Shown: positions 1 through 6,974, counted from the first letter of the stretch. The stretch is 7,691 nt of DNA from Chloroflexota bacterium (GCA_003250455.1 QKGK01000251.1:1-7691), one strand, 5' to 3'. Program-made: numbers and translations. Notes: a model not told the origin generated them from the letters alone.

Positions 1-1
1 G

Positions 2-850
2 ACATTGATTGCCATGACCATGTTTGCCCCCTGGTTCAGCGCGGTCTTCGACCGCAATATCCTCACGGGCGATTTTATCCCCCTGCTGTATTTTATTTTT
101 TCCATCCTCCTGTCTGCCCTGTTCCTGACGGTATGGGAGACGGTGGTCGTTGCGCTCGTGCAGTACCTGCTGCTGGTGTATGTACTCTTCAGCACCGGGC
201 TGCACACCATCCTCAATGCGCCCGGGTTGCTTATTTTTGTGTTTCTGCTGGGAATGTTTGTTGTCATCCTCAACCATGTGCGCGAAGCGAATCTAAACCA
301 ACTGGTTGAGCAGGCCCTTCAGCTGGAGAAAAGCCGCCAAAATCTGAAACAGCAGACTGTCCTGGATCCGCTCACCGGACTGTACAACAGCCCATACCTG
401 GACACGCTGATGGAAGAAGAACTGCGCTTTGCCGAAGAGAATGGCACCTCGCTTGGGTTCCTGATGCTGGATATAGACCATTTCCAGCAGATCAACGATA
501 CCTACGGGCACGATGTGGGCGACCGTGTCTTGCGAGAGATTGCGCAGGCAATTTCCAGCAGCATCCGCCAGACAGATTATCTGGTCCGCTACGGCGGAGA
601 TGAGCTGGTTTTGGTGATGCCTGGCGCCCCCTTTGATGTGGCCCAACGCCGGGCAGAACAATTCCGCAAGACCATCGAGAAGATCGTCATCCCTCTGGAG
701 GGGCAGGTGGTCGATTCGGTGACCATTTCCATTGGGCTGGCTGCCTATCCCAACCACGGGATGACCCAGGGGGCGCTGTCACGGTCTGCGGAACAGGCGC
801 TGGCGCAGGCCAAAGCCTCCGGGCGCAACCGGGTGATGGTGGCAAAATAG
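2..850 (+). CDS. Membrane-bound GGDEF diguanylate cyclase (5' end outside window)
   Basis: The product probably makes the second messenger cyclic di-GMP from two GTP at the inner face of the membrane. Numbering from the TTG at base 5, residues about 26-90 hold two or three hydrophobic helices, 91-118 look like a short coiled coil, and 119-281 are a full GGDEF domain. It begins with DPLTGLYN (121-128), carries the metal-binding DID (156-158), and has the active-site loop GGDEL (197-201). RQTD at 188-191, five residues before that loop, fits the RxxD inhibitory c-di-GMP site. The fifth signature residue is Leu instead of Phe, which is a tolerated variant in many family members. The frame is open to the left edge, so the true start and further membrane helices probably lie upstream; TTG at 5 and ATG at 14 or 20 are only internal candidates. 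No clear terminator separates it from the next gene. Confidence 0.9.
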   Translation, partial: TLIAMTMFAPWFSAVFDRNILTGDFIPLLYFIFSILLSALFLTVWETVVVALVQYLLLVYVLFSTGLHTILNAPGLLIFVFLLGMFVVILNHVREANLNQLVEQALQLEKSRQNLKQQTVLDPLTGLYNSPYLDTLMEEELRFAEENGTSLGFLMLDIDHFQQINDTYGHDVGDRVLREIAQAISSSIRQTDYLVRYGGDELVLVMPGAPFDVAQRRAEQFRKTIEKIVIPLEGQVVDSVTISIGLAAYPNHGMTQGALSRSAEQALAQAKASGRNRVMVAK

Positions 851-904
851 GCTGTTCCTGGTTCCGGGGGACAAATTCAACCTTTTTTCTAATCTTCCTC
901 ATAT

Positions 905-933
905 TTGACTTCTCTCCCGCTTGGCAGTACACT
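905..933 (+). promoter_or_regulatory. Sigma70-type promoter of the metallopeptidase gene
   Basis: TTGACT (905-910), a 17-base spacer, then TACACT (928-933) gives a near-consensus -35/-10 pair. The -10 ends seven bases before the ATG at 941, so transcription would start at or next to that A. The TTG at 905, which could be taken as an upstream start codon of the same frame, is better explained as the -35 box. Confidence 0.65.
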
Positions 934-940
934 CCTTTTT

Positions 941-2215
941 ATGTCTTGGCGCAGACGGTTCAAATACCTGGTTCAATTCATCTTTTACGCCCTCGTCTTT
1001 ATGTATTACCTGGGCCCGGCCAGCGTGCCGCCCAGTGATCCGATCGCCCAGGTGCGGGCCTATACCCGCGCGGTGGAATTTGATTATGTCGATTGGACGA
1101 TCAAGGCGCTGGTGGAAAAGCTCACCCGCATGCCGCTGGATACGATAGACTACCTGCGCACCGCCGACCAGCGCCAGGTGGTGCTGGACTATATCGGCCT
1201 GATCGGGCAAATCCAGCAAGCCGAGTCGCAGCTCACCCTGATCTATGCCGACCCGGCGATCGAAGACCCTGAAACGCAGGCTGCCCCGGTGCGCCAGCAG
1301 CTGGAGGAATTCTACGCCCAGCGCGATCTGTCTGCGCCTTTGGCGGAGGCGATCCTGCAGGAGATGGTCTCCACCACAGCGTCAGAGATGGGTTTCACCG
1401 TGGGCGGGCAGCCGGTCCCTCCGCTGATGTATCACAGCACGCCGCTCCCCTGGGCGCTGATCGTCTCTCCGCGCGAATCCATCGAGCAGGAGGCCAATAT
1501 CTCGCTGGAGACCTCCCTGACGGTGGAAGACCATATCCTGCTGGAAGATGAGATTGCCGCCGGGCTGGATGTTTCCACCCTGGTGGTGCCGGTGGGCGGG
1601 GTAGGCACCTACCCAACGATGGTAGCCCAGACCACCAACCTCAACTGGCTGACGACTGTGATTGCCCACGAGTGGATCCACAATTACCTGACCCTGCGCC
1701 CGCTTGGGGTGCGCTATGGCCAGTCGCCCGAACTGCGCACAATCAACGAGACCACCTCCAGTATTGCCGGGGACGAGATCGGGGCAGCGGTGATCGAAGC
1801 CTTCTTCCCGGAACTGGTCCCGCCGCCCCCGGTTGAGGAAACCGAAGACACAACGGAAGAAGAACCTGCGGCAGAGCCGGAAACGCCGGTCTTCGACTTC
1901 CGCGCGGAGATGCACGAAACCCGCGTGACGACCGATGCCCTGCTGGCTGAGGGCAAGGTGGAAGAAGCCGAAAGCTATATGGAAGCGCGCCGCCAGTTCC
2001 TCTGGGATCATGGCTACCGTATCCGCAAGCTGAACCAGGCCTACTTCGCCTTTTATGGGGCCTATGCCGACCAGCCGATCGGCTCTGCCGGGGAAGACCC
2101 GGTAGGGGCAGCGGTGCGCCAGCTGCGCGCCGAATCGGATACGCTGATCACATTTGTGCGCACAATTTCGGCGGTCAAGTCGTTTGCACAACTGCAAGGT
2201 TTGCTGTCTCCCTGA
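941..2215 (+). CDS. Membrane-anchored HExxH zinc metallopeptidase (predicted aminopeptidase-like)
   Basis: This is a predicted zinc peptidase facing the outside of the cell, held by one N-terminal hydrophobic helix (about residues 8-25 of the 424-residue product) after a basic MSWRRRFK start. The key motif is HEWIH (243-247). NETTSS follows, with Glu270 as the likely third zinc ligand, 22 residues after the second His. This arrangement, and the C-terminal stretch with RKLNQAYFAFYGAYA, resemble the predicted aminopeptidase family (COG4324/Pfam Aminop), but that is from memory and only moderately sure. A Pro- and Glu-rich low-complexity segment (about 292-316) separates the catalytic part from a helical C-terminus. 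ATG 941 is preferred over TTG 905 because the latter overlaps the -35 box and adds a polar tail before the anchor. There is no Shine-Dalgarno sequence, which fits a leaderless mRNA. The substrate is unknown. Confidence 0.8.
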   Translation: MSWRRRFKYLVQFIFYALVFMYYLGPASVPPSDPIAQVRAYTRAVEFDYVDWTIKALVEKLTRMPLDTIDYLRTADQRQVVLDYIGLIGQIQQAESQLTLIYADPAIEDPETQAAPVRQQLEEFYAQRDLSAPLAEAILQEMVSTTASEMGFTVGGQPVPPLMYHSTPLPWALIVSPRESIEQEANISLETSLTVEDHILLEDEIAAGLDVSTLVVPVGGVGTYPTMVAQTTNLNWLTTVIAHEWIHNYLTLRPLGVRYGQSPELRTINETTSSIAGDEIGAAVIEAFFPELVPPPPVEETEDTTEEEPAAEPETPVFDFRAEMHETRVTTDALLAEGKVEEAESYMEARRQFLWDHGYRIRKLNQAYFAFYGAYADQPIGSAGEDPVGAAVRQLRAESDTLITFVRTISAVKSFAQLQGLLSP

Positions 2216-2237
2216 GAGGGGACGGGGGTAAAATTAC

Positions 2238-2246
2238 TGGTAGAAT
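2238..2246 (+). promoter_or_regulatory. Extended -10 promoter of the lipoprotein operon
   Basis: TGG followed by TAGAAT (2241-2246) matches the extended -10 form TGnTAnnnT. No good -35 hexamer lies 16-18 bases upstream, where the sequence is a run of G. The start point would fall near 2252-2254, giving a leader of about 27 bases that contains the AAAAGG ribosome binding site at 2267-2272, seven bases before the ATG at 2280. Confidence 0.5.
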
Positions 2247-2279
2247 ACTTACCTGTCTGATAGGACAAAAGGTTAACAA

Positions 2280-3527
2280 ATGAGAAAATTTAGCACGATT
2301 TTTATTTTGATGATTGCTCTCTTGCTGCTGGCGGCTTGCGGTGGGAATAACAGCCAGGCCAACACTCCCACGCAAAGCGCCGGTAATGACAGCGGCGAAG
2401 AGATTATGGATACCGGTGGTGAGCCGGCCACCTGTACCGCCCAGGCGCAAGCGCTGCCCGATTTGGTGCGTGAGACAGATTTCCCCACCGGCGCGTTGGA
2501 AGACTATTCGATCACCGTGGTGATGTACAGCGATTTTGCCTGTGAGGCCTGTGCGACCATGGGAGAGGTGATCGCGACAGCGATGCAGCTTTATCCCAAT
2601 GATATCCGTGTGGTGTACCGCTTTTTCCCGGTTTTGCACGGTGATAATGATAACGGCGTAGTGGCAGCTAAAGCAGCTGAAGCAGCCGGATTGCAGGGTA
2701 AGTTCTGGGAAATGCACAACCTGCTCTTCACTACGCGGGAAACATGGGTGGATATGCCCTCTTCGGACTTCGCCAACTTTGTTTGGACGAATGTTTCAGA
2801 GTTGGGGCTGGATATGGAACAATTTAACGAAGACGTGAACAGTGACGCAATCAACGAGCAGATTGCTGCCGACTATAATGAAGCCTTGAATTATGCAGAA
2901 GAACCGCCCGTGGTATTGGTAAATGGCTCCGCAACCCCGATCTATATTTCTACGGTTGGCGATTTCTTCGTCTGGCTGGAAACGCTGATGATCCCCTACG
3001 GCAGGCACATCAAAGACCAGCAGTTCTCGGAATGTCCGCCGATGACGGTAGACCCGGGGAAAGACTATACCGCCACCCTGCATACCGAAAAAGGCGATGT
3101 TGTATTGGCGCTGTACCCGGATGTGGCCCCGATGGCCGTCAACAGCTTTGTATTCCTGGCCGAAAATGACTATTACGACAATACGCCTTTCTATGCGGTG
3201 ATCGAAGGATTCGTTGTCCAGGCGGGGGACCCATCGGGAACCGGATGGGGTACGCCGGGCTATCTCTTTGGGCTGGAAACTTCTCCAGACCTGACCTTTG
3301 AACGCCCCTATATGGTAGCGATGGCCAACAGCGGCCAGGATACCAGCAACAGCCAGTTCTTTATCAATTTCAGCCCGCTGACCTATCTGAACGGAAAATA
3401 TACCATCTTTGGAGAAGTGCTGGACGGTGTGGATGTGTTAAAGAGCCTCACTTCCAGAGACCCGGAAAAAAATCCTCTGATTCCTTTTAACGACTATATA
3501 CTCGATGTCACCATCGAAGAAAAATGA
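2280..3527 (+). CDS. Lipoprotein with DsbA-like thioredoxin and cyclophilin domains
   Basis: This is a predicted surface lipoprotein for handling exported proteins. Residues 1-20 are a lipoprotein signal peptide ending in the lipobox LAAC, so Cys20 would be lipidated. Residues about 21-50 are a polar linker. Residues about 68-240 are a DsbA-like thioredoxin fold (Thioredoxin_4 type) with the redox motif CEAC at 88-91 and a likely cis-proline at PPVVLVNG (209-216). Cys52 and Cys252 flank the domain and could pair. Residues about 262-415 are a cyclophilin-type peptidyl-prolyl isomerase domain with QAGD (314-317), AMAN (347-350) and SQFF (358-361). The catalytic arginine of cyclophilins is replaced by Ala306 (FYAVIEGF), and the usual Trp and His of the pocket are Tyr369 and Tyr374, so isomerase activity may be weak or absent. 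An AAAAGG site precedes the ATG. The stop overlaps the next gene's start (ATGA), indicating translational coupling. Confidence 0.92.
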   Translation: MRKFSTIFILMIALLLLAACGGNNSQANTPTQSAGNDSGEEIMDTGGEPATCTAQAQALPDLVRETDFPTGALEDYSITVVMYSDFACEACATMGEVIATAMQLYPNDIRVVYRFFPVLHGDNDNGVVAAKAAEAAGLQGKFWEMHNLLFTTRETWVDMPSSDFANFVWTNVSELGLDMEQFNEDVNSDAINEQIAADYNEALNYAEEPPVVLVNGSATPIYISTVGDFFVWLETLMIPYGRHIKDQQFSECPPMTVDPGKDYTATLHTEKGDVVLALYPDVAPMAVNSFVFLAENDYYDNTPFYAVIEGFVVQAGDPSGTGWGTPGYLFGLETSPDLTFERPYMVAMANSGQDTSNSQFFINFSPLTYLNGKYTIFGEVLDGVDVLKSLTSRDPEKNPLIPFNDYILDVTIEEK

Positions 3528-4792
3528 GTGATCTAACCCTTTCGACTCCCCCCGACCGAACACCGTTCCATTGGCCATCATTTTTTATGGTGGTGCTGGG
3601 AATGGGGGGAGTCCTGATCTTCCTGGGGGTCGCCGGAGCAGGATTACTGGGCGGATTTTATAGCCTGATCAGCCCGGCGACTGGTACGGAGAATTCCCCT
3701 CAACTGTTTTCCTATACCGTGGGAGGGGTTTTCCTCAGTGTGCTGTTGATGCCTTCCATTGTGCTGGGCATCCGGAGGTTGAGCGGGCGCACGGAGGAAG
3801 CTGCTCTCCCCTTCTGGGGACGGGTCTTCCGGGCACTGCATCCCAAAAAATTGATCTGGCTGTATCCTCTGGTGATGCTGATCGGGTGGTGGGTCAACCG
3901 CTTCCCGGCGGTCAATTGGCTGCTGATGCCGCTGCTGAACATGTTTGCGCTGGCGCTCCCGGCATCCTGGCTGCTGTGGGTGGGGATACGCGGTTTTGAA
4001 CCTCGATCGGCAAAGCGAAAGTGGAGCGCATTGGGGCTGGGGCTGACCATCGGCCCGTGGATGATCTTTGTGCTGGAAATTCTGGGGATGGTCCTGATCC
4101 TCTTTGGGGGAATCATGTTCCTGGCAGCCACCCCTGCGGGTCAGGAGATTTTAAATCTGCTTCAAACGTCAGGTGTTACCGGGGGAATCCCTGACGAGGA
4201 AATTGCCAGGCTGCTGCAAAATCCGCTGGTGATCGGCGTTTTGCTGGCCTTTATCTCCGGCATTGTACCTGTTGTGGAGGAAGTGCTTAAGCCGGTGGCA
4301 GTGTGGGTGCTGTGGGGGCGCGACCTCACCCTGCAGGACGGCTGGGCGCTGGGGCTGCTGAGCGGGGGCGGCTTTGCGCTTTTGGAGAATTTTGGCAATG
4401 TGTCGGTTGGCGAGGGCTGGACGTTTGTCGCCCTGGCACGTGCCGGGGCCACCGCCTTGCATATGTTCAATACCGGACTTATCGGGTATACTTTTGTGTT
4501 AGCGCGTCAGAAGAAACGTATTTTACCGCCCATCATAGCATTGGTGTTCGCCATTCTGGTGCATGCCGCCTGGAATGCGGTGACGGTGTTTGCCACGGTG
4601 GAGTCTCTCCGTTCTGCCGCAGACACAGCCGCTTGGCCAACCGTGTTCATCCTGATGATGGTGGGGATGTCGATCTCGCTGATGACGGGGATTTTCCTCA
4701 TCAACCGGAGGCTGACACGATCCGCTGAAGAAGCGGGGATTTTTGACGAGGCAACCAACCTTCCGGCGGATTCATCGCCAGAGAATTTATAA
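3524..4792 (+). CDS. PrsW-like intramembrane metalloprotease
   Basis: This is a predicted multi-pass membrane protease of the PrsW family, in which known members cut anti-sigma factors or other membrane proteins. About nine or ten hydrophobic segments are visible (roughly 19-45, 63-83, 109-123, 129-155, 168-201, 234-250, 270-290, 298-325, 334-358, 372-393). The family's catalytic signature is intact: EEVLK (252-256) for the EExxK motif, FALLEN (284-289) for FxxxE, His313 in a following helix, and HAAWN (347-351). The N-terminal part, before the core at about 234, is longer than in the short Bacillus PrsW, and its role is unknown. The start codon overlaps the stop of the lipoprotein gene (ATGA), with only a weak purine-rich stretch before it, so translation probably depends on the upstream gene. 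No anti-sigma factor gene is visible nearby, so the substrate cannot be named. Confidence 0.86.
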   Translation: MSDLTLSTPPDRTPFHWPSFFMVVLGMGGVLIFLGVAGAGLLGGFYSLISPATGTENSPQLFSYTVGGVFLSVLLMPSIVLGIRRLSGRTEEAALPFWGRVFRALHPKKLIWLYPLVMLIGWWVNRFPAVNWLLMPLLNMFALALPASWLLWVGIRGFEPRSAKRKWSALGLGLTIGPWMIFVLEILGMVLILFGGIMFLAATPAGQEILNLLQTSGVTGGIPDEEIARLLQNPLVIGVLLAFISGIVPVVEEVLKPVAVWVLWGRDLTLQDGWALGLLSGGGFALLENFGNVSVGEGWTFVALARAGATALHMFNTGLIGYTFVLARQKKRILPPIIALVFAILVHAAWNAVTVFATVESLRSAADTAAWPTVFILMMVGMSISLMTGIFLINRRLTRSAEEAGIFDEATNLPADSSPENL

Positions 4793-4810
4793 AGGGAGTA
4801 ACTCAGATCT

Positions 4811-5476
4811 ATGGACCTGATTTTACAGCTTGTTGACTTTATCTTACATATTGATGTCCATCTTGAAAGTATTATCACGACATACGGCGCATGGACGTAT
4901 GGGATCCTGTTCGGGATCATCTTTGCCGAGACCGGTTTTGTGGTCACGCCGTTTTTACCCGGCGATTCGCTCATCTTTGCAGCGGCAGCTTTTGCTGCCC
5001 GCGATTGGCTGAACCCGTGGGCAATCTTTTTTACCGTTGCGACAGCCGGTGTGATTGGCGATGCAGTCAATTATTCCATCGGCCATTATATTGGGCCGCG
5101 GGTGTTCACCGAGGATGTGCGCTTCCTGAAGCGGGAATATCTGGATAAGGCGCACGACTTCTTTGAAAAATACGGCGGAAAGGCAGTCATCCTGGCGCGC
5201 TTTATGCCGATCGTGCGTACCTTTGTCCCCTTTGTAGCCGGGGCCGGGGCGATGACCTATCACCGGTTCTTCGTTTATAACGTGGTCGGAGCGGTCTCCT
5301 GGGTGGGGCTGTTCACCATGTTGGGATATTTCTTTGGCAATATCCCCGCGGTGGAGGAGCATTTCTCCATTGTGGTGATCGCCATCATTATCCTTTCGAT
5401 CATGCCGCCGATCATAGAGGCCTTGCGCGAACGCAAGAAAGCCAAACTGGAAACTGCAAAGAGCAGTGTAGATTAA
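4811..5476 (+). CDS. DedA-family integral membrane protein
   Basis: This is a member of the DedA (SNARE-associated, VTT-domain) family; characterised members act in membrane homeostasis, and some move undecaprenyl phosphate or phospholipids across the membrane. The length of 221 residues is normal. Hallmarks seen are the acidic Glu40 followed by FLPGDSLIF (48-56), GDAVNYSIG (83-91), a helix with FFEKYGGKAVILARF (117-131), RTFVPFVAG (136-144) and GYFFG near 172-176. Both conserved arginines (130 and 136) are present. The C-terminus is a short basic tail (RERKKAK). A GGGAG ribosome binding site lies at 4794-4798, 12 bases before the ATG, a slightly long spacing. It follows the PrsW-like gene by 18 bases and is the last gene before a strong terminator, so it is probably the third gene of the envelope operon. 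Confidence 0.93.
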   Translation: MDLILQLVDFILHIDVHLESIITTYGAWTYGILFGIIFAETGFVVTPFLPGDSLIFAAAAFAARDWLNPWAIFFTVATAGVIGDAVNYSIGHYIGPRVFTEDVRFLKREYLDKAHDFFEKYGGKAVILARFMPIVRTFVPFVAGAGAMTYHRFFVYNVVGAVSWVGLFTMLGYFFGNIPAVEEHFSIVVIAIIILSIMPPIIEALRERKKAKLETAKSSVD

Positions 5477-5499
5477 GGCACATTGGACACGCTAACCGG

Positions 5500-5527
5500 G
5501 AGGCATCCGTATGGATGCCTCTTTTTT
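5500..5527 (+). terminator. Intrinsic terminator of the envelope operon
   Basis: GAGGCATCC (5500-5508) pairs perfectly with GGATGCCTC (5513-5521) across a GTAT loop and is followed directly by six T (5522-5527). It starts 24 bases after the DedA stop codon and marks the end of the operon. Confidence 0.93.
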
Positions 5528-5589
5528 ATAAGCATCACGAAACATCCGCCGAACAGGCAAAAAGGGGCAGTCAAATCCCTGAGTAAAGA

Positions 5590-5633
5590 GCAACCACACC
5601 AAAATTGGCTGCTGAAATTTTAGCTTTGGTTGC
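5590..5633. repeat. Inverted repeat GCAACC/GGTTGC with inner dyad
   Basis: GCAACCA (5590-5596) pairs with TGGTTGC (5627-5633). Inside lies the near-palindrome GCTGAAATTTTAGC (5611-5624). The outer arms share their GCAACC/GGTTGC ends with the longer hairpin at 5851-5896. No T-tract follows, so it is not a standard terminator. Confidence 0.5.
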
Positions 5634-5762
5634 CCTACCCAAATTTTTCTGGTGGATTCCTCGCCGCCGCCTGAAGGCTTCAGGCTGGGAACAATAGCGC
5701 GGGGAAGGAAATCTGCTTGGTTCCATTTATGGTCAGAAAAGTGCTCAAATTTTAGATTCGGT
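5610..5762. repeat. Degenerate direct repeat, two copies 132 bases apart
   Basis: GCTnAAATTTTAGnTTnGGT occurs at 5611-5630 and 5743-5762 with 17 of 20 positions identical, preceded by T in both. The offset of 132 is a multiple of three, so in the open minus-strand frame both copies encode a similar short peptide containing LKF. Chance is possible because the core AAATTTTAG is AT-rich. Confidence 0.45.
5669..5685. repeat. Short perfect palindrome
   Basis: GCCTGAA (5669-5675), a GGC centre, then TTCAGGC (5679-5685) form a 7-bp hairpin with a 3-base loop, or an eight-per-side dyad about one central base. It has no T-tract; it could be a protein site or part of a repeat element. Confidence 0.6.
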
Positions 5763-5850
5763 ACCATTCTCCTGCACAGGCGGAAATCCAGAGGTGAGAG
5801 AGGAAGCTGTGCAAATATCGTAAATTATGGATAAGGGAATCTATTTTTTG

Positions 5851-5896
5851 GCAACCCCCTTCCCATCGGCCAAAGATCGTAAAAAAAGGGGGTTGC
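5851..5896. repeat. Long inverted repeat, 11-bp perfect stem
   Basis: GCAACCCCCTT (5851-5861) pairs perfectly with AAGGGGGTTGC (5886-5896) around a 24-base loop that includes seven A (5881-5887, overlapping the right arm). A few further outer T-A pairs are possible past one mismatch. There is no T-run just after the stem on either strand, so it differs from a normal terminator, though it may slow polymerase coming from the minus-strand exporter gene. Confidence 0.75.
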
Positions 5897-5975
5897 TCAA
5901 ATCCAATGCAATTCGCAAAATGTTGCAGACTGTTGAAAAAAGAGTCATGGATGGATAAGAAAAACTTATTTCCGT

Positions 5976-6974
5976 TTAGAACTCTGGTGTAATTGATACA
6001 GTGATTTCAGTTAAATGCGGTAACTCTTTCAGCAAAGCTTCGTCAATTTTATTTCTAACATCGCGAATATTTGCAAATTCATAAGCCGGATCAACAGTGA
6101 TACAACTCTCCAGGTGTAAACTGTGTCCTACCCAGCGCATGCGCACATAATTAATTGTTTGCACTGCTGGATGGCTCCGAATTGCTGACTCGGCATGCTC
6201 CAACAAGTGGGGGTCCACAGCATCCATCAGTCGATACCACATCGCGATGATGGCATCCCGAGTGATGAAGACGATCGCTGTACCAATGATCAAGGCAAAG
6301 ATTGGGTCAAGGATGGGCACATTCAGCCAGCTGCCAAAAACCGCAGGTAAAACAGCCAGAGAAGTAAGTCCATCTACGCGTGCATGACGGCCATCTGTGA
6401 TCATCGCCTCAGACCCGATTTGCTTCCCAACTCTGATCTGAAGTACTGCTACTGCCTCGTTTCCAATAAAACCAATGATTGCAGCCGCGATGACCCATCC
6501 ACCAAAAGCAATCGGCTGCGGATTGATGAGCTTTGAGACAGCTTCGTAAAGGATATATCCTGCGCTAAATCCGATAGATAGGACGATAAATAAGCCTGCT
6601 ATATCTTCAGCCCGCCCAAATCCATAGGAGTAGCGTTTCGTTGCTGCTCGTCTGGCTAAAACAAAAGCAATCCACAACGGGATCGAATTCAGCGCATCCC
6701 CAAAATTGTGGACGGTGTCCGCAAGCAGAGCCACACTCCCGCTGAAGAAATAGATGGCTGCTTGCAAGACTGTTGTAATGGCAAGCAGGGCTAATGCTTG
6801 TTTAACGGTCTTAATCCCTAATTCGTTGTTGAAGATCGCATCTTGCTTGCCTGGAAGATCATGGCTGTGCCCATATCCGGGCAGATGTAAGGCCATTGCG
6901 ATTTTTTCCCACCAGCTATCCCCGTGATGATGGTGGTCATGATGGTCGTGGTCGTGATGATGTTCAGCTTCCAT
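5976..6974 (-). CDS. Cation diffusion facilitator (CDF) metal exporter with His-rich N-terminus
   Basis: This is a predicted proton-driven exporter of zinc or a similar divalent metal (CzcD/ZitB-like). Residues 1-17 are almost entirely His and Asp (ten His), with GYGHSHD at 33-39, a likely cytosolic metal-capturing tail. Six membrane helices follow (about 57-78, 82-106, 125-147, 158-178, 202-217, 220-240). The metal site is complete: Asp86, His89 and Asp93 in helix 2 (ADTVHNFGD) and Asp194, His197 and Asp201 before helix 5 (TDGRHARVD). Residues about 250-332 form the cytosolic dimerisation domain. Length is typical. AAAGGAG (6985-6991 on the minus strand) lies ten bases before the ATG, which settles the start. 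It is divergent from a Fur-family regulator gene, which probably controls it or responds to the same metal. Composition is more AT-rich than the genes at 900-5480. No strong terminator is visible beyond the stop. The exact metal cannot be read from sequence alone. Confidence 0.94.
   Translation of the reverse strand: MEAEHHHDHDHHDHHHHGDSWWEKIAMALHLPGYGHSHDLPGKQDAIFNNELGIKTVKQALALLAITTVLQAAIYFFSGSVALLADTVHNFGDALNSIPLWIAFVLARRAATKRYSYGFGRAEDIAGLFIVLSIGFSAGYILYEAVSKLINPQPIAFGGWVIAAAIIGFIGNEAVAVLQIRVGKQIGSEAMITDGRHARVDGLTSLAVLPAVFGSWLNVPILDPIFALIIGTAIVFITRDAIIAMWYRLMDAVDPHLLEHAESAIRSHPAVQTINYVRMRWVGHSLHLESCITVDPAYEFANIRDVRNKIDEALLKELPHLTEITVSITPEF

Larger units (their letters stand above)
5528..5975. 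other. Gene-free region rich in inverted repeats
   Basis: No gene can be supported in these 448 bases. A minus-strand frame is open from 5824 down to 5492 but runs through the terminator, has no convincing ribosome binding site, and shows no recognisable domain. A plus-strand frame at 5652-5834 is its shadow. What the region does hold is three dyads (listed separately), a degenerate direct repeat, and AT-rich stretches near its right end. It lies between the 3' ends of two convergent transcription units, so it may hold a termination or repeat element, or the remains of an inserted sequence. Confidence 0.6.

Noticed and set aside
846..890. Possible terminator after the diguanylate cyclase: GGTT/AACC followed by six T (883-888)
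   Set aside because: The stem has only four pairs with a 15-base loop, too weak to call.
1382..2197. 271-codon minus-strand frame opposite the metallopeptidase
   Set aside because: It is a shadow of the GC-rich coding strand; the plus-strand frame has a membrane anchor and the zinc motif.
2206..2223. Hairpin GTCTCC/GGGGAC around the metallopeptidase stop codon
   Set aside because: Six pairs including a G-U, and followed by a G-run instead of T, so not a terminator.
5652..5834. 60-codon plus-strand frame in the gap
   Set aside because: No ribosome binding site, no recognisable motif, and it overlaps the repeat structures and the opposite open frame.
5940..5975. Terminator for the minus-strand exporter: ATAAG/CTTAT arms next to the stop
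   Set aside because: Five AT-rich pairs only and no T-run directly after the stem in the minus direction.
6925..6965. Tandem-repeat-like trinucleotide run
   Set aside because: Explained by His and Asp codons of the exporter's N-terminus.
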